A DNA stretch of 64,000 bases. It comes from Skermanella rosea. Lineage in GTDB: Bacteria > Pseudomonadota > Alphaproteobacteria > Azospirillales > Azospirillaceae. The first letter of the stretch is position 1. Each line of letters opens with the position of its first letter. The stretch covers positions 4,147,471-4,211,470 of the forward strand of contig NZ_CP086111.1 of NCBI RefSeq assembly GCF_016806835.2, given 5' to 3'. A model generated the notes under the pieces. It worked only from the letters and a program-made list of their open reading frames with translations. It did no database searches and was not told the DNA's origin. Below, in pieces: positions 8,705-18,902 of the stretch. A program made the position numbers and the translations under genes.

Positions 8705-9205
8705 ATGGCCATCTTCTTGTCCTCTTTCTTGAATAAGGTCGACAAGAAGGGCCGCGTGTCGGTGCCGGCTTCCTTTCGGGGCGTGCTGGCCAAGGACTCC
8801 CCTGAAGGCGTTGCGTCCAGCGTGATCGTGTTCCGCTCCCTACAGTTTTCTGCACTCGAAGCGTGTAGCCCGGAGCATATGGACAGGCTGGCCGAAACAC
8901 TGGATCAAATGGACATCCCGCCGGAAGAGAAGGACCTCTTCCAGGCGACGATCTTCGCCGGCTCGATCCAGCTGGGGATCGACGCCGAGGGCCGGATCCT
9001 GATCCCCCAGGACATGCTCGATTTCGCCGGGATCACCGAGCAGGCCTCGTTCGTGGCCAACAACAAGACTTTCCAGATCTGGGAGCCGGCGGCCCACGCC
9101 GCGCGCATGGAAGAAGCGCGCAAGCTCAGCCGCGCCGCCGGGCTGTCGCTCAGCAGCATCAGCCTGGCGGGCCGCCGGCCCGCCGCCGCCCCGGCGAAGG
9201 AATAG
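8705..9205 (+). CDS. mraZ: Transcriptional regulator MraZ
   Basis: The protein has 166 residues with two SpoVT/AbrB-like halves, each carrying the D-x-x-G-R signature: DKKGRVSVP near residue 14 and DAEGRILIP near residue 94. MraZ forms ring-shaped oligomers, binds repeats upstream of its own gene and represses the mra/dcw operon. It is the first gene of the cluster, as usual, and sits just after the operator described at 8567-8601. The C-terminal tail of about 25 residues (GRRPAAAPAKE end) is an alanine/proline extension. rsmH follows after nine bases that contain an AGGAG. Confidence 0.97.
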   Translation: MAIFLSSFLNKVDKKGRVSVPASFRGVLAKDSPEGVASSVIVFRSLQFSALEACSPEHMDRLAETLDQMDIPPEEKDLFQATIFAGSIQLGIDAEGRILIPQDMLDFAGITEQASFVANNKTFQIWEPAAHAARMEEARKLSRAAGLSLSSISLAGRRPAAAPAKE

Positions 9206-9214
9206 GAGCGCGGC

Positions 9215-10174
9215 ATGGCGACGACCTACGAACATGTCCCGGTCCTGCTGGAAGAGGTGGTGGCGGCCCTGGCCCCCCGGGACGGCGGCGTCTACGTGGA
9301 CGGCACCTTCGGCCGCGGCGGCTACGCCCGCGCGATCCTGGCCGCCGCGGACTGCACCGTCTGGGGGATCGACCGCGACCCGGCGGCGGTCGCCGCGGGC
9401 TCGGCCCTGGCGGAGGAGTTCCCCCGTCGGTTGAACGTCATCGAAGGCCCGTTCGGCCGGATGGACGCGCTGCTGCGCGAGGCCGGGGTCGAGGAAGTCG
9501 ACGGGGTCACGCTGGACCTGGGCGTCTCGTCGCCGCAGATCGACGACCCGGCGCGCGGCTTCTCGTTCCGCGCCGACGGGCCGCTCGACATGCGCATGGG
9601 AAATCATGGGATGACGGCCGCCGACGCGGTCAACTCCCTGGGCGAGACCGAACTGGCCGACGTGATCTACCGGCTGGGCGAGGAGCGGATGTCGCGCCGG
9701 GTCGCCCGCGCGATCGTGGCCGCCCGCGCCGAGGAGCCGATCGACCGGACCGCCCGGCTGGCCGACATCGTCCGGCGGGTGGTCCCGAAGAGCCGCGACG
9801 GCATCGATCCGGCGACCCGGACCTTCCAGGCGCTCCGGCTCTACGTCAACGACGAGCTGGGCGAGCTGGACCGCGGCCTCGCCGCGTCGGAGCGGCTGCT
9901 GCGTCCCGGCGGGCGGCTGGCGGTGGTCTCCTTCCACTCGCTGGAGGACCGTCAGGTCAAGGAATTCCTGCGGCGCCGGTCGGGCAACAGCCCGGCCCCG
10001 TCGCGTCACGCACCGGTGGAACGGACGGCCGAAGCGGCGCCGACGTTCCGCCTGATCTCCCGCAAGCCGGTGACCCCCGGCGACACGGAACTCGTCAACA
10101 ATCCCCGCGCCCGGTCAGCCCGGCTGCGCGCGGCCGAACGCACGAAGGCACCGGCCTTCGAGGAGGCAGCATGA
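9215..10174 (+). CDS. rsmH: 16S rRNA m4C1402 methyltransferase RsmH
   Basis: The protein has 319 residues. The SAM-binding loop appears as [15 protein letters not shown] near residue 30. [16 protein letters not shown] and [14 protein letters not shown] are hallmarks of RsmH (MraW), which N4-methylates C1402 of 16S rRNA. AGGAG at 9206-9210 sets the ATG at 9215. Its 3' end overlaps ftsL by ATGA. The length is usual for the family, and its place as second gene of the dcw cluster is universal. Confidence 0.97.
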   Translation: MATTYEHVPVLLEEVVAALAPRDGGVYVDGTFGRGGYARAILAAADCTVWGIDRDPAAVAAGSALAEEFPRRLNVIEGPFGRMDALLREAGVEEVDGVTLDLGVSSPQIDDPARGFSFRADGPLDMRMGNHGMTAADAVNSLGETELADVIYRLGEERMSRRVARAIVAARAEEPIDRTARLADIVRRVVPKSRDGIDPATRTFQALRLYVNDELGELDRGLAASERLLRPGGRLAVVSFHSLEDRQVKEFLRRRSGNSPAPSRHAPVERTAEAAPTFRLISRKPVTPGDTELVNNPRARSARLRAAERTKAPAFEEAA

Positions 10175-10587
10175 TCAGCAAGTCCACGGTGATCTGGCTC
10201 GGTCTGGCGGGCCTGGCGAGCGGGGCATTGTTCCACACGAGCTACCGGGTGCAGGCGCTCGGCGAGGATCTGGCCGGGTTGAACCGCGCGATCATCCATG
10301 AGCAGGAAGCCATCCAGATCCTGAAGGCCGAGTGGAGCTACATGAACGATCCGACCCGGATCGAGGAAATGGCGCGCCGGCACCTGGTGCTCGGCCCGAC
10401 CGCCGCCGGGCAGATGATCGCTTCGGTCGAGAGCATCCCGGCGCGGCTGCATCCGGCCGATCCCAACGCGCCAGCGGGTTCCGCCCTGGTCGCCGGGACG
10501 ACGGTGCCGATGCCGTCGCGCAAGCCGGGCGGCAGCGGCGTGCCGGCCGGCTCCGTGGTGCTCGCCACCTACAAGGTGACGCAATGA
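10171..10587 (+). CDS. ftsL: Cell division protein FtsL
   Basis: This is a small bitopic protein of 138 residues. It has a single N-terminal membrane helix (about residues 6-24) followed by a coiled-coil segment (about 30-65), then the conserved-looking [22 protein letters not shown]. Its tail is proline- and alanine-rich. FtsL joins FtsB and FtsQ at the divisome. Sequence similarity within the family is low, so the call rests on topology, the DPxRIEExAxxxL pattern and position between rsmH and ftsI. It overlaps both neighbours by ATGA. Confidence 0.9.
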   Translation: MISKSTVIWLGLAGLASGALFHTSYRVQALGEDLAGLNRAIIHEQEAIQILKAEWSYMNDPTRIEEMARRHLVLGPTAAGQMIASVESIPARLHPADPNAPAGSALVAGTTVPMPSRKPGGSGVPAGSVVLATYKVTQ

Positions 10588-12332
10588 CCGACATCCACGC
10601 GTCACGCCACTGGCACACGGACCGCCCGGAAGCGGCGCCGGCTCCCCGCGCCGCCGAGCGGCGCACCGGGAGCCGAGCCGCTCAGGCGCTGGACCAGGCG
10701 CGCAGCCGGCTGATGGTGACCGTCGCGGTCTTCGCGCTCGCCTTCGGCGCGGTCGGCGTCAAGCTGGTCGACGCCACCGTGATGAGCCAAGGGGGTGACA
10801 CGGGGCTGGCGCAGGCCGCTTCCGCCCACGCCATCCCGGCCAGCCGCGCCGACATCGTGGACCGCAACGGCGTGCTGCTGGCGAGCTCGCTGGCGACCGC
10901 GTCGCTGCACGCCGACCCCAAGCTGGTGATCAACCCGCTGGAGGCGACGCAGAAGCTGACCTCGGTGCTGACCGACCTGGACTACCAGGACACCCTGGCC
11001 AAGCTGAAGAGCGACAAGCGGTTCGTCTGGATCCGGCGGAACCTGTCGCCGCGCGAGCACTACGAGGTCAACCGGCTCGGCATCCCCGGCCTCTACTTCC
11101 AGCGCGAGGAGCGACGGGTTTATCCGAACGCCAACCTGACCGCCCATGTCGTGGGCTTCACCGGCGTCGACAACAACGGCCTGATGGGGATCGAGCAGTC
11201 GTTCGACAGCCGCCTGAGGTCGTCGAGCGAGCCGGTCCAGCTCTCCCTCGATGTCCGCCTTCAGCACCTGGTCAAGCGCGAGCTCCAGAGCGCCGTGGAC
11301 GAGTTCCAGGCCCTGGGCGGCGCCGGGATGATCATGGACGTCAAGACCGGCGAGGTCCTGGCGATGGTCTCGCTGCCGGACTTCGACCCCCACGCCCCGA
11401 CCAACGACGAGAACGCGCGTTTCAACCGCAACACTCTCGGCGTGTACGAGATGGGCTCGACGTTCAAGATCTTCAATTCGGCCCTCGCCCTGGAGTCGGG
11501 CAAGATCCGCATGGGCGACAGCTTCGATGCGACCAAGTCGGTGCGGGTCGGGCGGTTCACGATCAGCGACTACCACGGCAAGAACCGCTGGCTGACCGTC
11601 CCCGAAGTCTTCATGTACTCGTCCAACATCGGCTCCGTCCGGATGGCGATGGAGGTCGGCACGCCGGCCCAGCGCGCGCTGATGGACAAGCTCGGCCTGC
11701 TCAAGCGGTCGCCGATCGAGATTCCCGAGGTCGGAGCGCCGATGGTGCCCAATCCCTGGCGCGAAGCCAGCACCATGACGATCTCCTTCGGCCATGGCCT
11801 GTCCGTCAGCCCGATCCAGATGGCCTCGGCCACCGCAGCCTCGGTCAACGGCGGCCTGCTGCACCCGCCGACCCTTCTGAAGCGGAACCCCGGCGACCCG
11901 ATACCCGCGGAACGCGTAATTTCGCCACAAACCTCGGACCAAATCCGCCGGCTGATGCGCCTGGTCGTGACCCAGGGCACGGCGACCGGAGCGGCCGCCC
12001 CCGGCTACGTGGTCGGCGGCAAGACGGGCACCGCGGAGAAGACCAGTGGGCGTGGCTATGCGAAGAAGGCCTTGTTGTCGTCGTTCATCGGCGCCTTCCC
12101 GATCCAGGATCCCCGCTATCTGGTGATGGCCATGGTCGACGAGCCGAAGGGCAACAAGCGCACCTACGGCTACGCCACCGGCGGCTGGGTCGCGGCACCG
12201 CTGGCCGGCAGGATCATCCAGCAAATGGGTCCGCTGATGGGCATCAGCCCGATCGACGAGAACCGGCCCGACATCCGCACGGCAACGGAAATCCATCTCA
12301 ACCCCCGGGGAAGCACCCTTGCGTCTTACTGA
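10584..12332 (+). CDS. ftsI: Septal peptidoglycan transpeptidase FtsI (PBP3)
   Basis: The protein has 582 residues: a cytoplasmic tail of about 40, one membrane helix (about 43-63), a PBP dimerisation domain (about 85-215), and a transpeptidase domain. The active-site serine is in GSTFK (Ser292), followed by the SSN triad (345-347) and KTG (479-481). It crosslinks septal peptidoglycan in the periplasm with FtsW. The start ATG 10584 overlaps the ftsL stop (ATGA). An open frame extends upstream to 10332 but lies inside ftsL. The proline/alanine/arginine-rich cytoplasmic tail is longer than in E. coli. The 3' end overlaps murE by 14 bases. Confidence 0.97.
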   Translation: MTDIHASRHWHTDRPEAAPAPRAAERRTGSRAAQALDQARSRLMVTVAVFALAFGAVGVKLVDATVMSQGGDTGLAQAASAHAIPASRADIVDRNGVLLASSLATASLHADPKLVINPLEATQKLTSVLTDLDYQDTLAKLKSDKRFVWIRRNLSPREHYEVNRLGIPGLYFQREERRVYPNANLTAHVVGFTGVDNNGLMGIEQSFDSRLRSSSEPVQLSLDVRLQHLVKRELQSAVDEFQALGGAGMIMDVKTGEVLAMVSLPDFDPHAPTNDENARFNRNTLGVYEMGSTFKIFNSALALESGKIRMGDSFDATKSVRVGRFTISDYHGKNRWLTVPEVFMYSSNIGSVRMAMEVGTPAQRALMDKLGLLKRSPIEIPEVGAPMVPNPWREASTMTISFGHGLSVSPIQMASATAASVNGGLLHPPTLLKRNPGDPIPAERVISPQTSDQIRRLMRLVVTQGTATGAAAPGYVVGGKTGTAEKTSGRGYAKKALLSSFIGAFPIQDPRYLVMAMVDEPKGNKRTYGYATGGWVAAPLAGRIIQQMGPLMGISPIDENRPDIRTATEIHLNPRGSTLASY

Positions 12333-13788
12333 CCTCGCCTCCTCCGACACCACCCCGGCCGCGCCGCTCCAGGCCCGCGATCCCCTGATCGCGGGCCTGA
12401 CGAGCGATTCGCGCGCGGTCAAGCCGGGTTTCCTGTTCGCGGCGCTGCCGGGAAGCAAGGCCGACGGGCGAGCCTTCGTGGCCGACGCGGTGGCGCGCGG
12501 CGCGGTGGCGGTCCTGGGCCCGGCCGGCACGGTGCTGCCGGACGGGGCGCCCGACGGCGTCGCCGTGATCGAGGACGAGAACCCCCGGCGCCGGCTGGCG
12601 CTGATGGCGGCCCGCTTCTACGGGCGGCAGCCGGCCCACGTCGCGGCGGTGACCGGCACCAACGGCAAGACCTCGACCGTGCAGTTCGCCCGCCAGCTCT
12701 GGTCCCTGCTCGGCCACCGGGCGGCCAGCCTGGGTACCCTGGGCATCACGGCGCCAGGGCTGGAGCGCTACGGTTCGCTGACCACGCCGGACACGGTTTC
12801 CCTGCACCAGGCGCTCGCCGAGCTTGCCGACGCCGGGATCGACCATCTCGCTATGGAGGCGTCGAGCCACGGACTCGACCAGTACCGCCTGGACGGCGTG
12901 ACCATCGAAACCGCAGGTTTCACAAATTTGTCACGCGACCACCTGGATTACCACGGCAGTATGGAGGCTTACCTCGCGGCGAAGTCGATGCTGTTCGACC
13001 GCGTCCTGCCCCCCGGCGGGACGACGGTGCTGAACGCGGACGCGCCCGAGTTCACCCCTCTGTCAGAGCTGTGTTCGCGGCGTGGTCATCGCCTGATCGG
13101 CTATGGCACACAGGCGAAGGAGCTTGTCTTGCACGACCTGATCCCCCTGCCCCACGGACAGCGGCTGAAGCTGACCGTGCTCGGCCGGGACCACGACATC
13201 GACCTTCCGCTGGCCGGGCGCTTCCAGTGCATGAACGCGCTGTGCGCGCTGGGCATGGCGATCGGCACCGGCGCCGACCCGGACGAGGCGGCGGCCGCGC
13301 TCGAACGGCTTGGCGGCGTCCGCGGCCGGCTGGAGCTGGTCGCCCACCACCCCTCGGGCGCCCCGATCTACGTGGACTATGCCCATACGCCCGACGCGCT
13401 GGAGACGGTGCTGCGGGCATTGCGCCCCCATGCGGCGAAGCGGCTGGTGGTGGTGTTCGGCTGCGGCGGCGACCGCGACCGGGGCAAGCGGCCGGTCATG
13501 GGCGAGTTGGCCGACCGGCTGGCCGACCGGGTCATCGTGACCGACGACAACCCCAGGACCGAAGCGGCGGAGGCGATCCGGCGCGAGGTCATGGTGGGCT
13601 GCCCGGCCGCCGAGGAGATCGGCGACCGCGCCGCGGCGATCCGCGCCGCTGTCAGGGACCTGGCCGAGGGCGACGTGCTGGTGATCGCCGGCAAGGGTCA
13701 CGAGCAGGGCCAGACAGTCGGCACCGTGGTACGGCCGTTCGACGATGCCGACGAGGCGCGCGCCGCCCTGCGGGAGGCTCTGGTCTGA
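12319..13788 (+). CDS. murE: UDP-MurNAc-tripeptide synthetase MurE (meso-DAP adding)
   Basis: The protein has 489 residues. It has the Mur ligase ATP loop TGTNGKTSTVQF near residue 114 and the DNPR motif (VTDDNPRTEAAE) near residue 412. DNPR indicates that meso-diaminopimelate, not lysine, is added to UDP-MurNAc-L-Ala-D-Glu. Translation appears to begin at TTG 12319, inside the ftsI 3' end. Overlap with ftsI and then murF (TGATG) implies tight translational coupling and low initiation independent of ftsI. Confidence 0.97.
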   Translation: MRLTDLASSDTTPAAPLQARDPLIAGLTSDSRAVKPGFLFAALPGSKADGRAFVADAVARGAVAVLGPAGTVLPDGAPDGVAVIEDENPRRRLALMAARFYGRQPAHVAAVTGTNGKTSTVQFARQLWSLLGHRAASLGTLGITAPGLERYGSLTTPDTVSLHQALAELADAGIDHLAMEASSHGLDQYRLDGVTIETAGFTNLSRDHLDYHGSMEAYLAAKSMLFDRVLPPGGTTVLNADAPEFTPLSELCSRRGHRLIGYGTQAKELVLHDLIPLPHGQRLKLTVLGRDHDIDLPLAGRFQCMNALCALGMAIGTGADPDEAAAALERLGGVRGRLELVAHHPSGAPIYVDYAHTPDALETVLRALRPHAAKRLVVVFGCGGDRDRGKRPVMGELADRLADRVIVTDDNPRTEAAEAIRREVMVGCPAAEEIGDRAAAIRAAVRDLAEGDVLVIAGKGHEQGQTVGTVVRPFDDADEARAALREALV

Positions 13789-15293
13789 TGGCCCGCCCCA
13801 CCGTTCTCTGGACCGCCGACGATGTCGCGGCGGCGACCAACGGCACCCTGCACGGCTCCGCCGATGCCCTGGACTGGCAGGCGACCGGCGTGTCGATCGA
13901 CAGCCGCACGATCCAGCCGGGCGACCTGTTCATCGCGCTGAAGGGCCCGAACTTCGACGGCCACGGATACGTGGCGCAGGCCCTGGCGGCCGGCGCGACC
14001 GCCGCCCTGGTGTCGCACCGGCCGGACGGCGTCGGGCCGGATGCTCCGCTGGTCATGGTCGAGGACACCTTCGCCGCCCTCCAGGACCTGGGCTCGGTGG
14101 CGCGGCTGCGCACCGGCGCGAAGATCGTCGCGGTGACCGGGTCGGTCGGCAAGACCAGCACCAAGGAGGCGCTGGGCACCTGCCTGTCCGCGCTGGCGCC
14201 GACCTTCGCCACGGCAGGGAGCCTGAACAACCATTGGGGCGTGCCGCTGAGCCTGGCGCGCATGCCGCCGGACTGCACCTACGCCGTGTTCGAGTTGGGC
14301 ATGAACCATGCCGGCGAGATCGGCCCGCTGTCCCGCCAGGTCCGCCCCGACGTCGCGGTGATCACCACCGTCGAGGCGGTCCACCTGGAGCACTTCCCCT
14401 CGGTCGAGGCGATCGCCGACGCCAAGGCGGAGATCTTCGAAGGCATGGCGCCCAACGGCGCCGTGGTCCTGAACCGCGACAACCCGCACTATGCCCGGCT
14501 GGTCGCCGCGGCCCGGACCCGCGGGCTGTCGCGCATCCTGGGCTTCGGCAAGGCCGAGGACGCCGCGGCACGCCTGACCGACTGCTCGATCCATGCGACC
14601 TGCAGCGCGGTCAACGCGGTGATCAAGGGCGAGGCGCTGCAATACTGCCTGGCGCTTCCCGGCCGCCACCACGTGATGAACAGCCTGGCCGTGCTGCTGG
14701 CGGTCCGCGCGCTGGGCGGCGACGTCGCCGCGGCGGCGCGGGCCATGGCGACGCTGAAGCCGATCAAGGGACGGGGTGCCCGCCGGCGCGTGCGGCTGGC
14801 CCAGGGCGCCCTGACCGTGATCGACGAGAGCTACAACGCCAGCCCGGTCTCCATGGAGGCGAGCTTCCAGGTGCTGGCCAAGGGCGATCCGGGCGTCGGC
14901 GGGCGGCGCATCGCCGTGCTGGGCGACATGCTGGAGCTGGGCGAGCGGTCGCCCCTGCTGCACGCGGCCCTGGCCGAGCCGCTGAAGGCCGCCTCGGTGG
15001 ACCTGGCGTTCTGTGCCGGCCCCAACATGAGGCGCCTGTTCGACAAGCTGCCGGCCTCCCTGCGCGGCGGCTGGGCCCCGGACAGCGCGGCGCTGGCTCC
15101 CCTGGTGGCCGGGGCGGTGCGCGCCGGCGACGTCCTGATGGTCAAGGGCTCCGCCGGCAGCCGCATGGCCGCCGTGGTCGACGCGGTCGCGGCCCTCGAA
15201 TCCGGCGCCGCCGGAACTTCCGATTCAAACTCCCGAACGACTCCCGACGAAATTCCCGACGACAAGGCGCCACGCGCCGTACGGCAGGGCTGA
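13788..15293 (+). CDS. murF: UDP-MurNAc-tripeptide:D-Ala-D-Ala ligase MurF
   Basis: The protein has 501 residues. It shows the Mur ligase P-loop VTGSVGKTSTKEAL near residue 117, then AGSLNNHWGVPLSL and FELGMNHAGEI, which are MurF signatures. IDESYNASPVSMEASF, later on, is typical of its C-terminal domain. It adds D-Ala-D-Ala to complete the UDP-MurNAc-pentapeptide in the cytoplasm. The ATG is fused with the murE stop (TGATG). The final 30 residues (serine/threonine/asparagine-rich, then KAPRAVRQG) go beyond the domain and look disordered. Confidence 0.97.
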   Translation: MARPTVLWTADDVAAATNGTLHGSADALDWQATGVSIDSRTIQPGDLFIALKGPNFDGHGYVAQALAAGATAALVSHRPDGVGPDAPLVMVEDTFAALQDLGSVARLRTGAKIVAVTGSVGKTSTKEALGTCLSALAPTFATAGSLNNHWGVPLSLARMPPDCTYAVFELGMNHAGEIGPLSRQVRPDVAVITTVEAVHLEHFPSVEAIADAKAEIFEGMAPNGAVVLNRDNPHYARLVAAARTRGLSRILGFGKAEDAAARLTDCSIHATCSAVNAVIKGEALQYCLALPGRHHVMNSLAVLLAVRALGGDVAAAARAMATLKPIKGRGARRRVRLAQGALTVIDESYNASPVSMEASFQVLAKGDPGVGGRRIAVLGDMLELGERSPLLHAALAEPLKAASVDLAFCAGPNMRRLFDKLPASLRGGWAPDSAALAPLVAGAVRAGDVLMVKGSAGSRMAAVVDAVAALESGAAGTSDSNSRTTPDEIPDDKAPRAVRQG

Positions 15294-15305
15294 GGCGATT
15301 CCACG

Positions 15306-16391
15306 ATGCTTTATCACCTGCTGTTTCCCCTGGCGGATGATTTCATCATCTTCAATCTGTTCCGGTACATCACGTTCCGGACGGGCGGAGCGATCCTGAC
15401 CGCGTCCGTGATCAGCTTCGTCTTCTTCCCGACCCTGATCCGCTGGCTGAAGTCCAAGCAGGGCGAGGGCCAGCCGATCCGCAGCGACGGGCCGGAAACC
15501 CACCAGAAGAAGAAGGGCACGCCCACCATGGGCGGCCTGATGATCCTGATCGCGGTGATGATCAGCACGCTGCTGTGGGCCGACCTGACCAACCTGTTCG
15601 TCTGGGTCGTCCTGCTGGTCACCGTGGGCTTCGGCCTGATCGGCTTCGGCGACGACTTCCTGAAGCTGACCAAGCGCAACACCAAGGGCCTGTCGGGCAA
15701 GCTGAAGCTGGCCGGCCAGATCGGCACCGGCGGGGTTGCGGCCCTGATCATCGCGGTGTTTGGCCAGGACACCGTGTCCCACGGCTTGGCCGTCCCCTTC
15801 ATGAAGGACCTGCTGATCGACCTCGGCTGGTTCTTCGTGCCGGTGGCGGTGTTCGTCATGGTGGGGGCCAGCAACGCCGTCAACCTGACCGACGGGCTGG
15901 ACGGGCTGGCGATCGTGCCGGTGATGATCGCGGCGAGCTGCTTCGGCCTGATCGCCTATCTGGTCGGCAACACGGTCTTCGCCAACTACCTGCAGATCCA
16001 CCACGTGCCGGGAACCGGCGAGCTGGCGGTGTTCTGCGGCGCGATGGTCGGCGCCGGCCTCGGCTTCCTGTGGTTCAACGCGCCGCCCGCCATGGTCTTC
16101 ATGGGCGACACGGGATCGCTGTCGATCGGCGGCGCGCTGGGCGCCATCAGCGTCATCACCAAGCACGAGCTGGTGCTGGCGATCATCGGCGGCCTGTTCG
16201 TGCTGGAGACCGTGTCGGTGATCGTCCAGGTCACCTCCTACAAGCTGACCGGCAAGCGGGTCTTCCGCATGGCGCCGCTGCACCATCACTTCGAGAAGAA
16301 GGGCTGGGCCGAGCCGACCGTCGTCATCCGGTTCTGGATCATCGCCGTGGTGCTGGCCCTTGTCGGCCTGTCCACCCTGAAGCTGCGGTGA
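15306..16391 (+). CDS. mraY: Phospho-MurNAc-pentapeptide transferase MraY
   Basis: The protein has 361 residues and about ten membrane helices. It transfers phospho-MurNAc-pentapeptide to undecaprenyl phosphate to make lipid I. Signatures are [11 protein letters not shown] near residue 75, GFGDDFLKL near 115, the Mg2+-site [13 protein letters not shown] near 192, and [12 protein letters not shown] near 322. Length and order are normal. It lies 12 bases after murF and 4 bases before murD. Confidence 0.98.
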   Translation: MLYHLLFPLADDFIIFNLFRYITFRTGGAILTASVISFVFFPTLIRWLKSKQGEGQPIRSDGPETHQKKKGTPTMGGLMILIAVMISTLLWADLTNLFVWVVLLVTVGFGLIGFGDDFLKLTKRNTKGLSGKLKLAGQIGTGGVAALIIAVFGQDTVSHGLAVPFMKDLLIDLGWFFVPVAVFVMVGASNAVNLTDGLDGLAIVPVMIAASCFGLIAYLVGNTVFANYLQIHHVPGTGELAVFCGAMVGAGLGFLWFNAPPAMVFMGDTGSLSIGGALGAISVITKHELVLAIIGGLFVLETVSVIVQVTSYKLTGKRVFRMAPLHHHFEKKGWAEPTVVIRFWIIAVVLALVGLSTLKLR

Positions 16392-16395
16392 CGCC

Positions 16396-17781
16396 ATGAT
16401 CGACCTCAAGCACCTCCGGGGGAAACGCTACGCGGTCATGGGCCTCGCCAAGTCAGGGCTCGCCACCGCCAGGGCGCTGGCCGATGCCGGCGTGGAGATC
16501 CTGGCGTGGGACGACGGCGAGGCCGGCCGCGCCGCCGCGGCCACCGCCGGCATCGCGCTGACCGACCTGAATACGGCCGACCTCTCCGGGGTCGAGGCGC
16601 TGGTGCTGTCGCCCGGCATCCCGCACAGCTTCCCGAAGCCCAATGCGGTCGCGGCACGGGCCAGGGAAGCCGGCCTGCCCATCATCGGCGACATCGAGCT
16701 GCTGTACCGGGCGCAGCCCAAGGCGGCCTATGTCGGGATCACCGGGACCAACGGCAAATCCACCACGACGGCGCTGATCGGGCACATCCTGGCGCTCGCC
16801 GGCCGGAGGATCCAGGTCGGCGGCAATCTCGGCACGCCGGTCCTCAGCTTCGAACCGCTGGGCGAGGACGGCATCTACGTGCTGGAGATGTCGTCATACC
16901 AGCTGGAGCTGGTGCCCTCCGTCGGGTTCAACGTCGCGATCCTGCTGAACGTCACGCCCGACCATCTCGACCGCCACGGCGGCATGGACGGCTACGTCGC
17001 CGCCAAGCGCCGCATCTTCCAGCACCCGAAGCGCTCGCACACGGCCATCGTCGGCGTGGACGACGCGCATTGCCGGGCCGTGTTCGACGACATGGAGCAT
17101 ACCGTCCCGTGCGCCGTGGTCCCCGTCTCGGCGGAGCGGCCGACCAAGGGGATCTATGTCCTGGACGGCAAGCTGTTCGACGGCGGCGCCGAGCCGGTGA
17201 TCGACCTGTCAGGGATCGCCGCCCTGCCCGGCCGGCACAACTGGCAGAACGCGGCGGCGGCCTTCGCCGCGGCGCGGGCCTGCAGCGTGCCGCTCGACAC
17301 CATCCTCGAAGGACTCCGCAGCTTCCCCGGGCTGGCACACCGCCAGCAGCTGGTGGCCGACCGGGACGGCGTCCGGTTCGTCAACGACAGCAAGGCGACC
17401 AATGCCGACGCGGCGGCCAAGGCCCTGGCCTGCTACGACCCGATCTACTGGATCATCGGCGGCCAGCCCAAGGAAGGCGGCCTGGACGGGCTTGAACCCT
17501 TCATGCCGCGCATCCGCCGCGCCTTCCTGATCGGGCAGGCGGCGGAACAATTCGCCGCGTGGCTCGACGCCCGGGGCGTCGCCTATACCCGGTGCGGGAC
17601 CCTGGAAACGGCCGCGCCGGCGGCGGCGGCGGCGGCGCGGGCGGAGGCCCTGCCCGGCGCCACCGTTCTGCTGTCGCCGGCCTGCGCCTCGTGGGACCAG
17701 TTCAGGAGTTTCGAGCACCGCGGCGAGGTTTTCGCGGCCCTGGTCAACGATTCGTTGGTGAAGAAGGAAATCGCGGGATGA
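16396..17781 (+). CDS. murD: UDP-MurNAc-L-alanine:D-glutamate ligase MurD
   Basis: The protein has 461 residues. An N-terminal Rossmann-like domain starts VMGLAKSGLATARAL. The ATP-binding GITGTNGKSTTTAL lies near residue 115, and EMSSYQLELV, NVTPDHLDRHG and FVNDSKATNADAA follow as MurD hallmarks. It adds D-Glu to UDP-MurNAc-L-Ala. A run of alanines near residue 405 (A-rich linker) is an ordinary GC-rich expansion. The 3' end overlaps ftsW by ATGA. Confidence 0.97.
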   Translation: MIDLKHLRGKRYAVMGLAKSGLATARALADAGVEILAWDDGEAGRAAAATAGIALTDLNTADLSGVEALVLSPGIPHSFPKPNAVAARAREAGLPIIGDIELLYRAQPKAAYVGITGTNGKSTTTALIGHILALAGRRIQVGGNLGTPVLSFEPLGEDGIYVLEMSSYQLELVPSVGFNVAILLNVTPDHLDRHGGMDGYVAAKRRIFQHPKRSHTAIVGVDDAHCRAVFDDMEHTVPCAVVPVSAERPTKGIYVLDGKLFDGGAEPVIDLSGIAALPGRHNWQNAAAAFAAARACSVPLDTILEGLRSFPGLAHRQQLVADRDGVRFVNDSKATNADAAAKALACYDPIYWIIGGQPKEGGLDGLEPFMPRIRRAFLIGQAAEQFAAWLDARGVAYTRCGTLETAAPAAAAAARAEALPGATVLLSPACASWDQFRSFEHRGEVFAALVNDSLVKKEIAG

Positions 17782-18902
17782 CCGCTTTCGCCCGGACCGA
17801 CCATTCCATATTCGGCAAGTGGTGGTGGACGGTGGATCGCTGGACGCTGGCGGTGGTGGCGGTCCTGATGGGACTCGGCATCGTGCTGGTCCAGGCGGCC
17901 AGCCCCGCGGTGGCCGAGCGCATCGGGCTGGACAATTTCCACTTCGTCCAGCGCCATATCCTGATGCTGGTGCCGGCCTGCATGGTGATGGTCGGCGTGT
18001 CGCTGCTGAGCCTGCGCGGGGTCCGGCGGACGGCCGTGGTCGCCTTCGTCCTCTTCACCATCCTGCTGGCGCTCACCATGGTCATCGGCTTCGAGATCAA
18101 GGGTGCGCGCCGCTGGATCCATATCCCCGGTCTGTCGATCCAGCCGTCGGAGTTCGTCAAGCCGGCCTTCGCCGTGGTCGCCGCCTGGCTGTTCGCCCAC
18201 GGCAAGACCAGCGAGCGGTTCCCCGGGGCGACCATCTCCATCATGCTGTACCTGATGATCGTCGGGTTGCTGATGATGCAGCCGGACCTGGGCATGACCT
18301 TCGTCGTCTCGGTGGTGTGGTTCTGCCAGTTCTTCCTGGCGGGGCTGCCGATCGTCCTGGTCGCCATCCTGGGCGTGCTCGGCATCACCGGCCTGGTCGG
18401 CGCCTACATGCTGTTCCCGCACGTGTCGAGCCGCATCGACCGCTTCCTCGACCCGGCGGCGGGCGACAACTACCAGGTGACCCGGTCGCTGGAGGCGTTC
18501 CAGAACGGCGGCGCCTTCGGCACCGGCCCCGGCCAGGGCAGCATCAAGATGATGCTGCCCGACGCCCATGCCGACTTCATCTTCGCGGTCGCCGGCGAGG
18601 AGCTGGGCCTGTTCTGGTGCCTGGTCCTGATCACGCTGTTCGCCTTCATCGTGATCCGCGGCTTCCTGCGGGTGATGCGCGACGACAACCTGTTCGTCGT
18701 CCTGGCGGTCACCGGGCTGCTGACCCAGTTCGGGCTCCAAGCCTGGATCAACATGGCGTCCAGCCTGCACATGATGCCGACCAAGGGCATGACCCTGCCC
18801 TTCATCAGCTACGGCGGGTCGTCCCTGCTGGCGCTGGGCTTCGGCATGGGCATGGTGCTGGCGCTGACCCGCAAGCGCTTCGGCGGAGGAGACGGGACAT
18901 GA
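17778..18902 (+). CDS. ftsW: Septal peptidoglycan polymerase FtsW (SEDS family)
   Basis: The protein has 374 residues with about ten membrane helices. [20 protein letters not shown] near residue 108 and [14 protein letters not shown] near the end are SEDS hallmarks, as is RIDRFLDP. FtsW polymerises glycan strands from lipid II at the septum together with FtsI. ATG 17778 overlaps the murD stop. A longer open frame from 17559 runs through murD and is not used. It overlaps murG by ATGA. Confidence 0.97.
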   Translation: MTAFARTDHSIFGKWWWTVDRWTLAVVAVLMGLGIVLVQAASPAVAERIGLDNFHFVQRHILMLVPACMVMVGVSLLSLRGVRRTAVVAFVLFTILLALTMVIGFEIKGARRWIHIPGLSIQPSEFVKPAFAVVAAWLFAHGKTSERFPGATISIMLYLMIVGLLMMQPDLGMTFVVSVVWFCQFFLAGLPIVLVAILGVLGITGLVGAYMLFPHVSSRIDRFLDPAAGDNYQVTRSLEAFQNGGAFGTGPGQGSIKMMLPDAHADFIFAVAGEELGLFWCLVLITLFAFIVIRGFLRVMRDDNLFVVLAVTGLLTQFGLQAWINMASSLHMMPTKGMTLPFISYGGSSLLALGFGMGMVLALTRKRFGGGDGT